NCBI GenBank assembly: GCA_030631915.1
Contig: DAOVKF010000015.1
Location: 1 to 18,055 of the forward strand
Source of the DNA: Candidatus Omnitrophota bacterium
GTDB taxonomy: Bacteria; Omnitrophota; Gorgyraeia; Tantalellales; Tantalellaceae
DNA length: 18,055 bases
Direction of reading: 5' to 3'
Numbering within the stretch: position 1 is the first letter of the stretch; each line of letters begins with the position of its first letter. This document shows positions 1 through 6,610 of the stretch, in pieces. A model generated the notes under the pieces. That model was not told where the DNA came from. It ran no database searches and saw nothing but the letters and a program-made list of their open reading frames with translations. A program made the translations under genes and the position numbers.

Positions 1-146
1 ACAAGTTGTCGTCTGTAAGGAAAATCAGCAGGTAAAAAAGAATCTAACTCTTTTGCTGTTACGATCTCCTTTTTTTCATATACAAGCCGTGCGATAAGTT
101 CTGTCTCTGTTTGACTAAGGGAACTAAATGTTTTTTTGTTTGCCAT
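1..146 (-). CDS. AbiEi-like type IV antitoxin / regulator, N-terminus only (partial)
   Basis: This is a 48-codon open frame that runs off the left edge of the window. The product begins MANKKTFSSLSQTETELIAR and continues with a VTAKELDSFLP segment and an FPYRRQL segment. This pattern (a short leader, a helix, then a winged-helix recognition unit) resembles the N-terminal domain of AbiEi-family antitoxins, which repress their own abiE operon and neutralise an AbiEii nucleotidyltransferase toxin. The ATG at 144-146 is preferred because GGAG lies six bases upstream; an in-frame ATG at 156-158 is also possible. A promoter-like pair sits directly upstream at 190-217. Only the N-terminal domain is visible, so the protein could instead be another winged-helix regulator with the same fold. 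No toxin gene can be seen because it would lie outside the window. The family call rests on residue pattern alone. Confidence 0.6.
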   Translation of the reverse strand, partial: MANKKTFSSLSQTETELIARLVYEKKEIVTAKELDSFLPADFPYRRQL

Positions 147-189
147 ATGTATCTCCATGGTTACATTCTGCCAACGATAATACATTGAT

Positions 190-217
190 ATAATAACATG
201 CAAAACCTATAAGTCAA
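190..217 (-). promoter_or_regulatory. sigma70-type promoter for the AbiEi-like gene
   Basis: Read on the minus strand, TTGACT (212-217) is separated by 16 bases from TATTAT (190-195). Each hexamer matches the bacterial consensus at five of six positions. Transcription would start near 183, giving a leader of about 37 bases to the ATG at 146. A second TATTAT at 176-181 could act as an alternative -10. Confidence 0.5.
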
Positions 218-238
218 TGGAAAACTGCATTCTGGAAA

Positions 239-270
239 AGACTATACACTTATTGATATGCGTATAGACT
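239..270. repeat. near-perfect inverted repeat upstream of the AbiEi-like promoter
   Basis: AGACTATAC (239-247) and GTATAGACT (262-270) form arms that pair at eight of nine positions across a 14-base spacer. The repeat lies about 20 bases upstream of the -35 element of the AbiEi-like gene. AbiEi proteins are known to autoregulate through inverted repeats near their promoter, so this is a plausible operator. The assignment is inference from position and symmetry only. Confidence 0.4.
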
Positions 271-281
271 TAAGGGAGATT

Positions 282-344
282 GTGAACACTAAATGTCCGG
301 TGGATAGCAACATTTTCAGACAGTGAACATTTATGAAGTGAACA
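282..344. repeat. three direct copies of GTGAACA
   Basis: GTGAACA occurs at 282-288, 323-329 and 338-344, all in the same orientation, with flanks AGTGAACAT and AGTGAACAG at the second and third copies. Spacings are 41 and 15 bases. These could be binding sites for a regulator or a relic of an insertion-sequence end; nothing in the sequence decides between them. Confidence 0.45.
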
Positions 345-572
345 GTACCCTCTTTTAAGTAAATTTATCATAACACCTTTATTTGTTTATAGTTACTTAT
401 AAAATGACCATGATTTTTGTCACAAAAAGTATACAGTTTTTCTGACAGTATACATTGTATTTTCTCCTTCTTTTATTTTTCCGCGACAACAAGCATCTCA
501 AAATTCATCTCGTCCGTTTCCATTAAAGGAAACCCGACAGAAACAATTAGTAATTTTTTTTAACTTCTTTAT

Positions 573-1316
573 TCATTTTACCCCTATTGACGCATCAGGG
601 TCAAAAGGGTTTGTTCTCATTGCAAGAGAAAAGAGATAAGAATAATCCTGCTTTAAATGCTGCATATAATCCAGCCATTGAAGGATCAACTGATGGTATG
701 CTCTTTTAATGTCTCCGGCAAGATGTTCATAATCAGTCTCCGGCAATCCGCTGAGATCTCCCCTGTGGGCCAGTTCGTCAGTTAAATGAAAAACCGCCCA
801 AAGAAGATTTGTAAAAATATCGTGCTCCAGTAAGTTGGGGTTCTCCAACAAATTAAGCAGAAACTGCCTCTTTCCTATCAGGAAATCTTTTACTTCCGCT
901 AGATCGCCTCTTTTGCTGTCAATATCAGGATCATGTTCCACTATTTGTTTCTTGACCCTGAAAAACTCTTTATCAGACCAATCTTTTGCCACCACAAGAT
1001 GCTGTTTGATCTTAAAAACCTCCGGATCAAAACTAGAGCATTTTTTCAATAATTCCGTCCCTACTTCGCTATAAAACGTCCCTATTACCATATCCAGTTT
1101 TTTGAGAATAGCCTGTTTTTCTCTGTGGACAAGCAGGCCATGGAGGATCATGGTGACCAATAGAACTTCAAGAAACACAAAAGCGACATCACCGATAAGG
1201 TATATGAAAATATGGTGGGCATCCCTGAAGATCAAAAAATGAATATAGTAAACGGCTGCCGATAGAATTACCAGTAACATGCCCAGAATGATCTTCCAGC
1301 CAAAAAATCGTTTCAT
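573..1316 (-). CDS. hypothetical two-TM membrane protein
   Basis: The protein has 247 residues and I do not recognise it as a named family. Two hydrophobic segments at about residues 7-30 and 37-62 form a helical hairpin separated by a short, His- and Asp-containing loop (RDAHH). A soluble, helix-rich and charged domain of about 180 residues follows. It is Leu-rich and ends in an NPFDPDAS segment. The arrangement suggests an inner-membrane anchor with a cytoplasmic helical domain, perhaps a sensor or scaffold, but there is no catalytic motif to support a function. The start at 1316 is strong: AAGGAGG lies five bases upstream of the ATG. It is the last gene of the redox series, 75 bases after the OsmC-like gene, with a GGGGTCAG-type repeat in that gap, so co-transcription is uncertain. 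Confidence 0.75.
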   Translation of the reverse strand: MKRFFGWKIILGMLLVILSAAVYYIHFLIFRDAHHIFIYLIGDVAFVFLEVLLVTMILHGLLVHREKQAILKKLDMVIGTFYSEVGTELLKKCSSFDPEVFKIKQHLVVAKDWSDKEFFRVKKQIVEHDPDIDSKRGDLAEVKDFLIGKRQFLLNLLENPNLLEHDIFTNLLWAVFHLTDELAHRGDLSGLPETDYEHLAGDIKRAYHQLILQWLDYMQHLKQDYSYLFSLAMRTNPFDPDASIGVK

Positions 1317-1360
1317 TTACGCCTCCTTATGATCGCGTTGCCATAGGCGGGTACGGGTTG

Positions 1361-1374
1361 GGACCTGACCCCTG
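1361..1374. repeat. CTGACCCC repeat unit between hypothetical gene and osmC-like gene
   Basis: CTGACCCCTG (1365-1374) matches 10 bases shared with copies at 12049-12058 and 15981-15990. It lies in the 75-base gap downstream of the OsmC-like gene. It appears to belong to a dispersed short repeat family in this genome. Confidence 0.5.
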
Positions 1375-1391
1375 GATCCCCCGGAAAAATA

Positions 1392-1835
1392 TCAGCCCCG
1401 GGCCGATATTTCCGGGATAACCTCCACTTTTGACTTTATGGAATTACTTATAAGGCAATTTTTTTCGGAAAGTTCTATAAGCTCTTCCGCCTTTTCGATC
1501 TGAGCGCTCATGGCAACTACAACCCTGGGCCTGACCTTGATCCCGGAAAACATGAACTGATCCCCGACTCTCTCTAAAACCCCTTCTGCTTCACTCTCGT
1601 AACTTAAAAATTCGAAATTCTCTCTTTGGGCATAGTGCAGAAACGTGGTTTTAATACAAATGTTAACCGAAGCGACGAATAACTCTTCCGGCGTCCATAT
1701 ACCTTCATGCCCTTTGAACTCCGGAGGCGTAGCCACCTCGATCGTCGGCTTGCCGGCTGAACACAGAAACCCTTTCTTTTCTTCGGCCCAGGATACTGTT
1801 GTTCTATAAATAAATTTCCTGCTTTTCTGTCTCAT
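1392..1835 (-). CDS. OsmC/Ohr-family protein
   Basis: The 147-residue length is typical for OsmC-like proteins, which reduce organic hydroperoxides or peroxide with a pair of cysteines. The first conserved Cys is C60, in the helix after W47-TPEEL (VASVNIC), and the second is C127, in the ELSEKNCLIS segment. Their spacing and context match the peroxidatic and resolving cysteines of the family. The conserved acidic residue of the PEEL motif is E50 or E51. The arginine of the usual catalytic network is not obvious near the N-terminus, so peroxidase activity is likely but not certain. A GGGGGA run just upstream of the ATG acts as a modest ribosome binding site. It lies 59 bases after nnrE, next to a flavoprotein and a desulforedoxin, which fits defence against oxygen in an anaerobe. 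Sulfur-transfer or unknown-substrate OsmC subfamilies are alternatives. Confidence 0.85.
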   Translation of the reverse strand: MRQKSRKFIYRTTVSWAEEKKGFLCSAGKPTIEVATPPEFKGHEGIWTPEELFVASVNICIKTTFLHYAQRENFEFLSYESEAEGVLERVGDQFMFSGIKVRPRVVVAMSAQIEKAEELIELSEKNCLISNSIKSKVEVIPEISARG

Positions 1836-1887
1836 ATTCCCCCATTTAAGTATTTCCCTGAATTTTCTTATGCCCTTACAAAGGGTT

Positions 1888-1898
1888 CAAGGGGTCAG
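1888..1898. repeat. CAAGGGGTCAG repeat unit overlapping the nnrE stop codon
   Basis: CAAGGGGTCAG is identical over 11 bases to 15940-15950. The TGA stop of nnrE (1895-1897) lies inside this unit. It is a member of the dispersed GGGGTCAG family in this window. Confidence 0.5.
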
Positions 1899-2575
1899 TT
1901 CTCAACAACCCCTGTTAAGAGTTGTTTTGGGATAGAAATATCTGCTATGATCAATTCTCCAGTGCTTGAAGGACCCTGATTTTCACGGAAGCCGGTCTTG
2001 GGTAAACCAAAACTGACCGTTTTCCTGGCTTTTATGCAAACTCCAAGGATGTTCCCTGTGCTGGCGTCTAAGCCTGAGGGTACATCTATTGCCAAAATAG
2101 ACTTTTTACATTGATTCATTGTTCTGATAGCTTTACTGTAAGGTTCTTTTATTTCACCGGATAAACCGATCCCGAATATCGCATCTATTATAAGTTGAGC
2201 GTCTTTCAACCTTTCATTAAAGAGTTCAAGATCTTTATCGCTTTTTAAGATCCTGATCTTTACCTTCATTTTCCTTAAAATATCAAAGTTGATCTTTGCA
2301 TCTCCTTTTAGTCCGGAAGGCTCTCCTGTTAAAAATATCTCTGTATCGATCCCGTTATTGATCAAATGCCTGGCACATACAAAACCATCTCCGCCGTTAT
2401 TGCCCTTGCCACAAACGCAAATTACTTTTTTATCGGTTTTATCTGATACCATATCAAGCGCGACTCCGGCAGCGCCTCTTCCCGCGTTCTCCATTAAAAC
2501 AAGTGAAGGCACGCCAAACTCTTCTATTGCGCGCCTGTCTATTTCCTTCATCTGTTGAGAAGTTATATATCTCAT
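1895..2575 (-). CDS. nnrE: NAD(P)H-hydrate epimerase (YjeF N-terminal domain, stand-alone)
   Basis: The enzyme interconverts the R and S forms of hydrated NADH and NADPH so that a partner dehydratase can restore the cofactors. The 226-residue protein contains only the YjeF N-terminal domain. Visible motifs are MENAGR at 28-33, GKGNNGGDG at 56-64 with the catalytic-site glycine loop, the DAIFGIG segment with D131, and DVPSGLD at 164-170. The C-terminal ADP/ATP-dependent dehydratase (NnrD) domain found fused in many bacteria is absent, so the dehydratase must be encoded elsewhere. The ribosome binding site before the ATG at 2575 is weak, and a 13-base palindrome (2583-2595) lies just upstream. 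Its place beside flavin and nicotinamide oxidoreductases fits metabolite repair of cofactors. The stop codon falls in a dispersed GGGGTCAG repeat. Confidence 0.93.
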   Translation of the reverse strand: MRYITSQQMKEIDRRAIEEFGVPSLVLMENAGRGAAGVALDMVSDKTDKKVICVCGKGNNGGDGFVCARHLINNGIDTEIFLTGEPSGLKGDAKINFDILRKMKVKIRILKSDKDLELFNERLKDAQLIIDAIFGIGLSGEIKEPYSKAIRTMNQCKKSILAIDVPSGLDASTGNILGVCIKARKTVSFGLPKTGFRENQGPSSTGELIIADISIPKQLLTGVVEN

Positions 2576-2582
2576 ATTTCTA

Positions 2583-2595
2583 CGATCCCGGATCG
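2583..2595. repeat. 13-base palindrome upstream of nnrE
   Basis: CGATCC-C-GGATCG is a perfect palindrome with a single central base, about eight bases before the nnrE start codon on the minus strand. It covers the place where a ribosome binding site would be expected, so a regulator site or a translation-limiting hairpin is possible. The 130-base gap also holds TAAACCG (2637-2643) paired with CGGTTTA (2671-2677). No U-tract is present, so neither is called a terminator. Confidence 0.3.
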
Positions 2596-2705
2596 CCGCT
2601 TATTTCTTTCATTTTTTTTGATCTTCTTTACCCGCATAAACCGCAGCTTTTTACTACGGGTCAAGAGAGCCGGTTTAAGGCAACTAAGGCCATCCGTCTG
2701 TTTTG

Positions 2706-4076
2706 TCAAATATTGAGAGCCGACCCCATGGTTACCAACTTTTCAAAGACACTTTCTGCCGCTAAGGCTATCGGTTCTTTGCCGGGATCCGGAGATAACT
2801 CCGGTTGACCGGCGCATCTCAAAGTAGTCAGATCCAAAACCTTCAAGCCGCATCTTACGGCCAATGCTATTACATCGATGTATCTTACCGGGCACTCGGC
2901 GTCACTGACTATTTGTCCGCCGATCAACTTCTGGCTCTGTTTATCAAATACGAGTTTTATAACATATGGCCTGCGCTCCCTCATCATGGAATGCTTGCTG
3001 ATAGACCTCTGTTTCGCAGTGATCACCTCGATACCTTCTTTCTCAGCCTCTGATTCAGCGATACCTGCCCCTGCTATCGACTTATCATAAAATTTAGTGC
3101 AAAAGCTGTTAATTAAAGGTGGGAATTTCAGCTTGTGATCCAGAATGTTCTTAGCTATAACCCTGCCGCCGATAACCGCATTCGGCCGCAACTGGCCGAG
3201 CACCGGTTTACCGGTAACATGACTCTGATATTCTATGAGGTCTCCCCCGGCGTATATGTCAGGGTCTGAAGTCTGCAAATAGTCGTTAACCTTTAAACCA
3301 AGCCCCCCCTGCTCTAGCCCCGCCTTCTCGGCGAGCTCAATATTGCAACGGGCGCCTACGGAGATAACGAGCATGTCTGTCTTTATCTCTTGACCTGAAG
3401 CTAATGTTACACTTTCGACCTTATCTTTTCCTTTGATCGCGACTACTTTCTGATTCAACCTCAACTGGATCCCTTTCTCCTCCATGTAGGTTTGCACTTC
3501 TTCGCTCATATCTGCATCTAAAATGTTCGGCATAATATGTCCGTGCATTTCAACGACTGTGGCCTTTATCCCCTGTCGGGAAAGCAAATAGGCCTTTTCG
3601 ATCCCTATTGCGCCGGCGCCCAAGAGAACAACACTCCTGACGCGTCTGGAATTTATCCAATTGAGAATATCAACGGCGTCGCCGCTTGTGCGAAGAGTAA
3701 ATACCCCGGGCAAGTTAACCCCTGAGACAGGGGGTATAACGGGTTTTGCGCCGGTTGCCAGAATAAGCTTATCATATGAATAGGTGCTTCCATCAGCGGT
3801 CGTGACCACTTTCGCTCCTCTGTCTATCCCCACAGCCCTTACATTTACCAGCTTTATCCCCTTTTCCGTAAACACGCTATCATCTTTATAGGATGAGTCC
3901 ACCATCACGTTACCGCAGCAGATGTAGGGGGTCGCGCATCTGGTCAACAATCCTTTTTCTTCCGACTCCCGGATTATGGTCACATCAAGAGAAGGATCCA
4001 GCTTTTTTACCGACAGCGCAGCTAACGCGCCGCATCCTGAACACCCTATTGCAACCACTTTTTTGAACTTCTCCAT
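2706..4076 (-). CDS. FAD-dependent CoA-disulfide reductase / NADH oxidase-like oxidoreductase
   Basis: The 456-residue flavoprotein has the architecture of the NADH oxidase, NADH peroxidase and CoA-disulfide reductase group. An N-terminal FAD Rossmann motif occupies residues 8-20 and a second dinucleotide motif (GAGAIGIE, 153-160) binds NAD(P)H. ATGA at 107-110 and YAGGDL at 275-280 complete the FAD site, and a dimerisation domain fills about residues 330-456. C47 in TRCATPY aligns with the single redox cysteine of this group (NCGLPYY in CoA-disulfide reductases). Unusually, C12 and C15 lie inside the first glycine motif (GCSGCG), and C53-C54 follow the redox cysteine. Likely substrates are oxygen, peroxide, CoA disulfide or a small electron carrier; the sequence does not decide. 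GGAG lies seven bases before the ATG. It follows the desulforedoxin gene by 178 bases. Confidence 0.85.
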   Translation of the reverse strand: MEKFKKVVAIGCSGCGALAALSVKKLDPSLDVTIIRESEEKGLLTRCATPYICCGNVMVDSSYKDDSVFTEKGIKLVNVRAVGIDRGAKVVTTADGSTYSYDKLILATGAKPVIPPVSGVNLPGVFTLRTSGDAVDILNWINSRRVRSVVLLGAGAIGIEKAYLLSRQGIKATVVEMHGHIMPNILDADMSEEVQTYMEEKGIQLRLNQKVVAIKGKDKVESVTLASGQEIKTDMLVISVGARCNIELAEKAGLEQGGLGLKVNDYLQTSDPDIYAGGDLIEYQSHVTGKPVLGQLRPNAVIGGRVIAKNILDHKLKFPPLINSFCTKFYDKSIAGAGIAESEAEKEGIEVITAKQRSISKHSMMRERRPYVIKLVFDKQSQKLIGGQIVSDAECPVRYIDVIALAVRCGLKVLDLTTLRCAGQPELSPDPGKEPIALAAESVFEKLVTMGSALNI

Positions 4077-4200
4077 TTGTTCTCCTCTATGATCTACTTT
4101 AAGATCTGTCAGCTTCGATCTCTCCTGAAATTACGAGTTCATCCGAATCCAATAATTTTACCGAATTATCAGGCTATTTTGTCAAATATCAGGCCTGCCT

Positions 4201-4255
4201 CCTGGTTCAACAAAACAGGCGTCTGTATCACCTGGTAAAACAGGGTGTCTGTCCC
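4201..4255. repeat. tandem imperfect direct repeat CCTGGT...AAAACAGG-GTCTGT
   Basis: Two units follow each other in the gap between the desulforedoxin and oxidoreductase genes. The first unit (4201-4226) has CCTGGT, then AAAACAGGCGTCTGT. The second (4231-4252) has CCTGGT followed directly by AAAACAGGGTGTCTGT, and ends against the desulforedoxin stop codon at 4255-4257. No gene or terminator is evident here. The rest of the gap (4077-4200) shows nothing I can assign. Confidence 0.45.
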
Positions 4256-4386
4256 TATTTTTTACTTTCTATTTTCTCCATGGGTTGCCCGCAACAGACG
4301 AGTTCCCCGCCGCCGGCCTTTGTCACAATAACCTCGTTGCCGCACACATTGCATCTGTATTTTTCCCCAACTTTTTCTACTGCCAT
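4255..4386 (-). CDS. desulforedoxin-type Fe(Cys)4 protein (43 aa)
   Basis: This short frame encodes 43 residues with the desulforedoxin signature, the same fold as the N-terminal domain of desulfoferrodoxin (superoxide reductase). The four iron ligands are C12 and C15 (YRCNVCGNEV) and the adjacent pair C31-C32 (ELVCCGQPM). The length is close to that of stand-alone desulforedoxin. The catalytic superoxide-reductase domain is absent, so this is an electron carrier or small redox partner rather than a reductase. The ATG at 4386 lies 15 bases after the stop codon of the lactate dehydrogenase gene, with AGGTGG about ten bases upstream, so the two are very probably co-transcribed. Its neighbours (SufB/SufC, an FNR-type reductase and a cysteine-rich flavoprotein) make an oxygen or superoxide defence chain plausible, which is inference. 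Confidence 0.9.
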   Translation of the reverse strand: MAVEKVGEKYRCNVCGNEVIVTKAGGGELVCCGQPMEKIESKK

Positions 4387-4401
4387 GGCCCCCGCCACCT
4401 T

Positions 4402-5358
4402 TTACAATATTATATTTCCGGTTATGTCTTTCAGCGTTTGTGCCGAACGCTTAAACTGCTCCTGCTCGAGCGGGGAAAGTTCAAGCCTCAAGAACTGTCC
4501 CGCGCCGTTTCTGCCGACTACGGACGGTATGCTCAAACATATATCATTTATCCCATAGTAATCATCTATCAATGTGGAAACCGGCAATACCGACCTTTCA
4601 TCCCGCAATATGGATACAGCGATCCTTACCAGAGCCAGACCGATCGCATAGTAAGTGGCACCTTTCGCCTCTATGATCTTATAGGCCGCGTTTTTCACTT
4701 CCTTGAAAATATTTCCCAATTCTTTCTCGCGGTCACAATGACCGTACCTGTCACAGGTCGGACAATATTTTTCTATCTTCATCCCGCCTATACTGGCATT
4801 GCTCCAGACAGGAAGCTCCGTATCACCATGTTCGCCTATTATATAAGCATGGACATTTCTCGGGTCAACGCGGCAATGTTCGCTTATCAGGTACCTGCAT
4901 CTTGAGCTATCCAGAACCGTGCCTGAACCAATGACCCTGTTGTGAGGGAAGCCTGATATCTTCAGGGTTACATATGTAAGAATATCCACGGGATTTGTCG
5001 CCACTAAAAGAACCGCGTCTTTTGCGTATTTTGATATTTCGGGTATGATATCCCTGAAGATCCCGGCATTTCTCCGGACCAGATCTATCCTTGTTTCCCC
5101 CGGCTTCTGTTTGGCGCCGGCGGTTATAACCACAACATCGGCTTCCTTACAGCCTTCATATCCGGCGGAATATATTTTTACCGGCTGGACGAAACTCGCG
5201 CCATGGTTCAGATCCATGCATTCCCCTTCAGCCCGTTTTACATCCCTGTCAATAAGAACTATCTCCCTGGCTGCCCCGCTCGTCATCAAAGAAAAGGCAA
5301 AAGTGCTGCCAACGTTACCCGCTCCTACTACAGCGACTTTAGGTCTCAATGCTTCCAT
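4402..5358 (-). CDS. ldh: L-lactate dehydrogenase
   Basis: The enzyme interconverts pyruvate and L-lactate with NAD(H) in the cytoplasm. The 318 residues show VGAGNVGS (11-18) for NAD binding. The specificity-loop segment GAKQKPGETR has Q84 at the position that is Gln in lactate but Arg in malate dehydrogenases. R90 and R153 bind substrate, and the D150/H177 relay lies in the GEHGD signature. The ATG at 5358 is chosen because AAGGAG lies seven bases upstream; a longer frame to 5421 would add 21 unrelated residues and overlap sufB. An odd feature is the cysteine cluster C199-P-T-C202 with C208 in the surface loop after the catalytic histidine, which could bind a metal or form disulfides. The gene lies between sufB (43-base gap) and desulforedoxin (15-base gap). 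Confidence 0.92.
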   Translation of the reverse strand: MEALRPKVAVVGAGNVGSTFAFSLMTSGAAREIVLIDRDVKRAEGECMDLNHGASFVQPVKIYSAGYEGCKEADVVVITAGAKQKPGETRIDLVRRNAGIFRDIIPEISKYAKDAVLLVATNPVDILTYVTLKISGFPHNRVIGSGTVLDSSRCRYLISEHCRVDPRNVHAYIIGEHGDTELPVWSNASIGGMKIEKYCPTCDRYGHCDREKELGNIFKEVKNAAYKIIEAKGATYYAIGLALVRIAVSILRDERSVLPVSTLIDDYYGINDICLSIPSVVGRNGAGQFLRLELSPLEQEQFKRSAQTLKDITGNIIL

Positions 5359-5401
5359 GATCCAGCTCCTTCCGCAGTCCCCTGTCGATGAGGCAGGGGC
5401 A

Positions 5402-6610
5402 TCAGAACATCTCCTTTTCACAGACGGTTATGGCTTTGTCCACTTCTTTTTGCAGCGGGTCAGGCAGACCCATTATGGATGTATCCAAAAACCCCCTGAC
5501 AATGGCCGCCTGAGCCTCGCCTTGACTGAGTCCTCTTGCCATGAGATATTCTATCTCATCACGGGCGATCCTTCCCACCGCTGCTTCATGAGACAGCTCC
5601 ACTCCTTCGACGGTTCCCTCAAGTTCCGGTATAGCGTGTATCAGCCCTTTCGCGGCCACCATAAGGCCGCGGCATTCAAGGTGAGCCTTTATCCCTTTTG
5701 CCTCTCCCTTTAGATGGCCTCTGGCGATAATATCTCCGCCCGCGCTGACCGCCCGGGCCACAACCTCTGCCCTTGAGCCCTCTGCTTTCAATATTACCCT
5801 TGAACCCGCATCAAGATGTGAACCGGGATGAGCGAACAACATGGAATTATACCGGGCGACCGCGCCCCGGCCGACGAGTTCCGCCTTTGGATACATCTGT
5901 AGATCCTTTACCGGCTTAAGACAGATATAATTTGATAAGAACGTGCCGCCTTCTTCAACCAGGGCAGCGGTCCTGGGACGGACAGAGACATCTTCCGCCC
6001 AGTCGTGGATCATGGTAAAGGTCAATCTCGCGCCTTTCCTGACAAAAAATTCCGAAATGCCTATATGCAGGCCCCTGCGCACGTCGCTTGCTGTCGCGCA
6101 GCCGGTAATGACCTGCAGATCGGACCCTTCCTCCGCGATTATTATATTATGGACATTCTGTATAATATTATCATCATTTATGAAAAGGCATGCCTGTAAG
6201 GGATAGGCCGCCTTTACACCCGGGAGCGCTCTTAAAAAATAACCGTGATGCGGCTGGATCCGCGCCTGTCCCGTGAATTCATCGGTATCGACCGGGACCA
6301 GCTTCCAGAAATAGTTGTCCAGCCATTCATATTGTTTTAGCGCCTGCGTACTGCTCATTACCTCCAATCCCGGATAAAGGCTGTTCGCGTGCACTACATC
6401 GTGGTCCATCTGAATATACGTGCCGGACCGGCCCTTCTGCGATGGGTCCACACCGGCGGACAGCATATTCTTTTTCTGGTCGGGACTCAACTCGCGCGGA
6501 TCCTCCACGTAAGCCCTGGGTCCGGCCTGGGATCTGTATGATCTAATGTCTACCCGCCTTTTCCGCGGGATTTCCTTTTCAGTCTTTCCCCTTCGCATGT
6601 TACACACCAT
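5402..6610 (-). CDS. sufB: SufB/SufD-family Fe-S cluster scaffold protein
   Basis: The protein of up to 402 residues carries the parallel beta-helix core of SufB/SufD, which with the SufC ATPase assembles Fe-S clusters in the cytoplasm. Diagnostic features are the C-terminal ECRGLM segment with C313, at the position of the conserved SufB cysteine, and LSHEAAVG-R with H341. The downstream segment, with IEYLMARGLS, is typical of the family C-terminus. Only one SufB/D gene is present and no cysteine desulfurase is nearby, so this is a minimal two-gene SufBC arrangement in which one scaffold protein would serve for both. The start is uncertain: ATGs at 6610 and 6598 both overlap sufC by about 50-60 bases and neither has a strong ribosome binding site. 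The conserved part appears to begin near DIRSYRSQ (residue 21). It is translationally linked to sufC. Confidence 0.88.
   Translation of the reverse strand: MVCNMRRGKTEKEIPRKRRVDIRSYRSQAGPRAYVEDPRELSPDQKKNMLSAGVDPSQKGRSGTYIQMDHDVVHANSLYPGLEVMSSTQALKQYEWLDNYFWKLVPVDTDEFTGQARIQPHHGYFLRALPGVKAAYPLQACLFINDDNIIQNVHNIIIAEEGSDLQVITGCATASDVRRGLHIGISEFFVRKGARLTFTMIHDWAEDVSVRPRTAALVEEGGTFLSNYICLKPVKDLQMYPKAELVGRGAVARYNSMLFAHPGSHLDAGSRVILKAEGSRAEVVARAVSAGGDIIARGHLKGEAKGIKAHLECRGLMVAAKGLIHAIPELEGTVEGVELSHEAAVGRIARDEIEYLMARGLSQGEAQAAIVRGFLDTSIMGLPDPLQKEVDKAITVCEKEMF

Larger units (their letters stand above)
147..572. other. AT-rich gene-free stretch with clustered short repeats
   Basis: No convincing gene is present here on either strand. 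Besides the promoter and inverted repeat listed separately, it holds GTGAACA three times (282-288, 323-329, 338-344) and AGTATACA twice (429-436, 448-455). It also holds a perfect six-base inverted repeat, GTTTCC/GGAAAC, around ATTAAA at 516-533. There is no U-tract beside that hairpin, so I do not call a terminator. A minus-strand open run of about 28 codons ending near 477 lacks a ribosome binding site and is not called. The GTGAACA cluster recalls the multiple terminal repeats of IS21-like elements, but no transposase remnant is visible. Confidence 0.6.

Noticed and set aside
516..533. GTTTCC/GGAAAC hairpin downstream of the hypothetical membrane protein gene as a terminator.
   Set aside because: The stem is only six pairs and no T-run follows in the minus-strand direction.
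2503..2808. Plus-strand open frame of 101 codons spanning the nnrE upstream gap.
   Set aside because: It overlaps two well-supported minus-strand genes, has low-complexity composition and no recognisable domain.
2701..4189. The 13-mer TTTTGTCAAATAT occurs at 2701-2713 and 4177-4189, flanking the flavoprotein gene like target-site duplications.
   Set aside because: A few shared AT-rich 13-mers are expected by chance in 18 kb, one copy overlaps the stop codon, and no transposase or inverted ends accompany them.
4402..5358. Malate dehydrogenase instead of lactate dehydrogenase.
   Set aside because: The specificity-loop residue is Gln (GAKQKPGETR), as in lactate dehydrogenases, not Arg.
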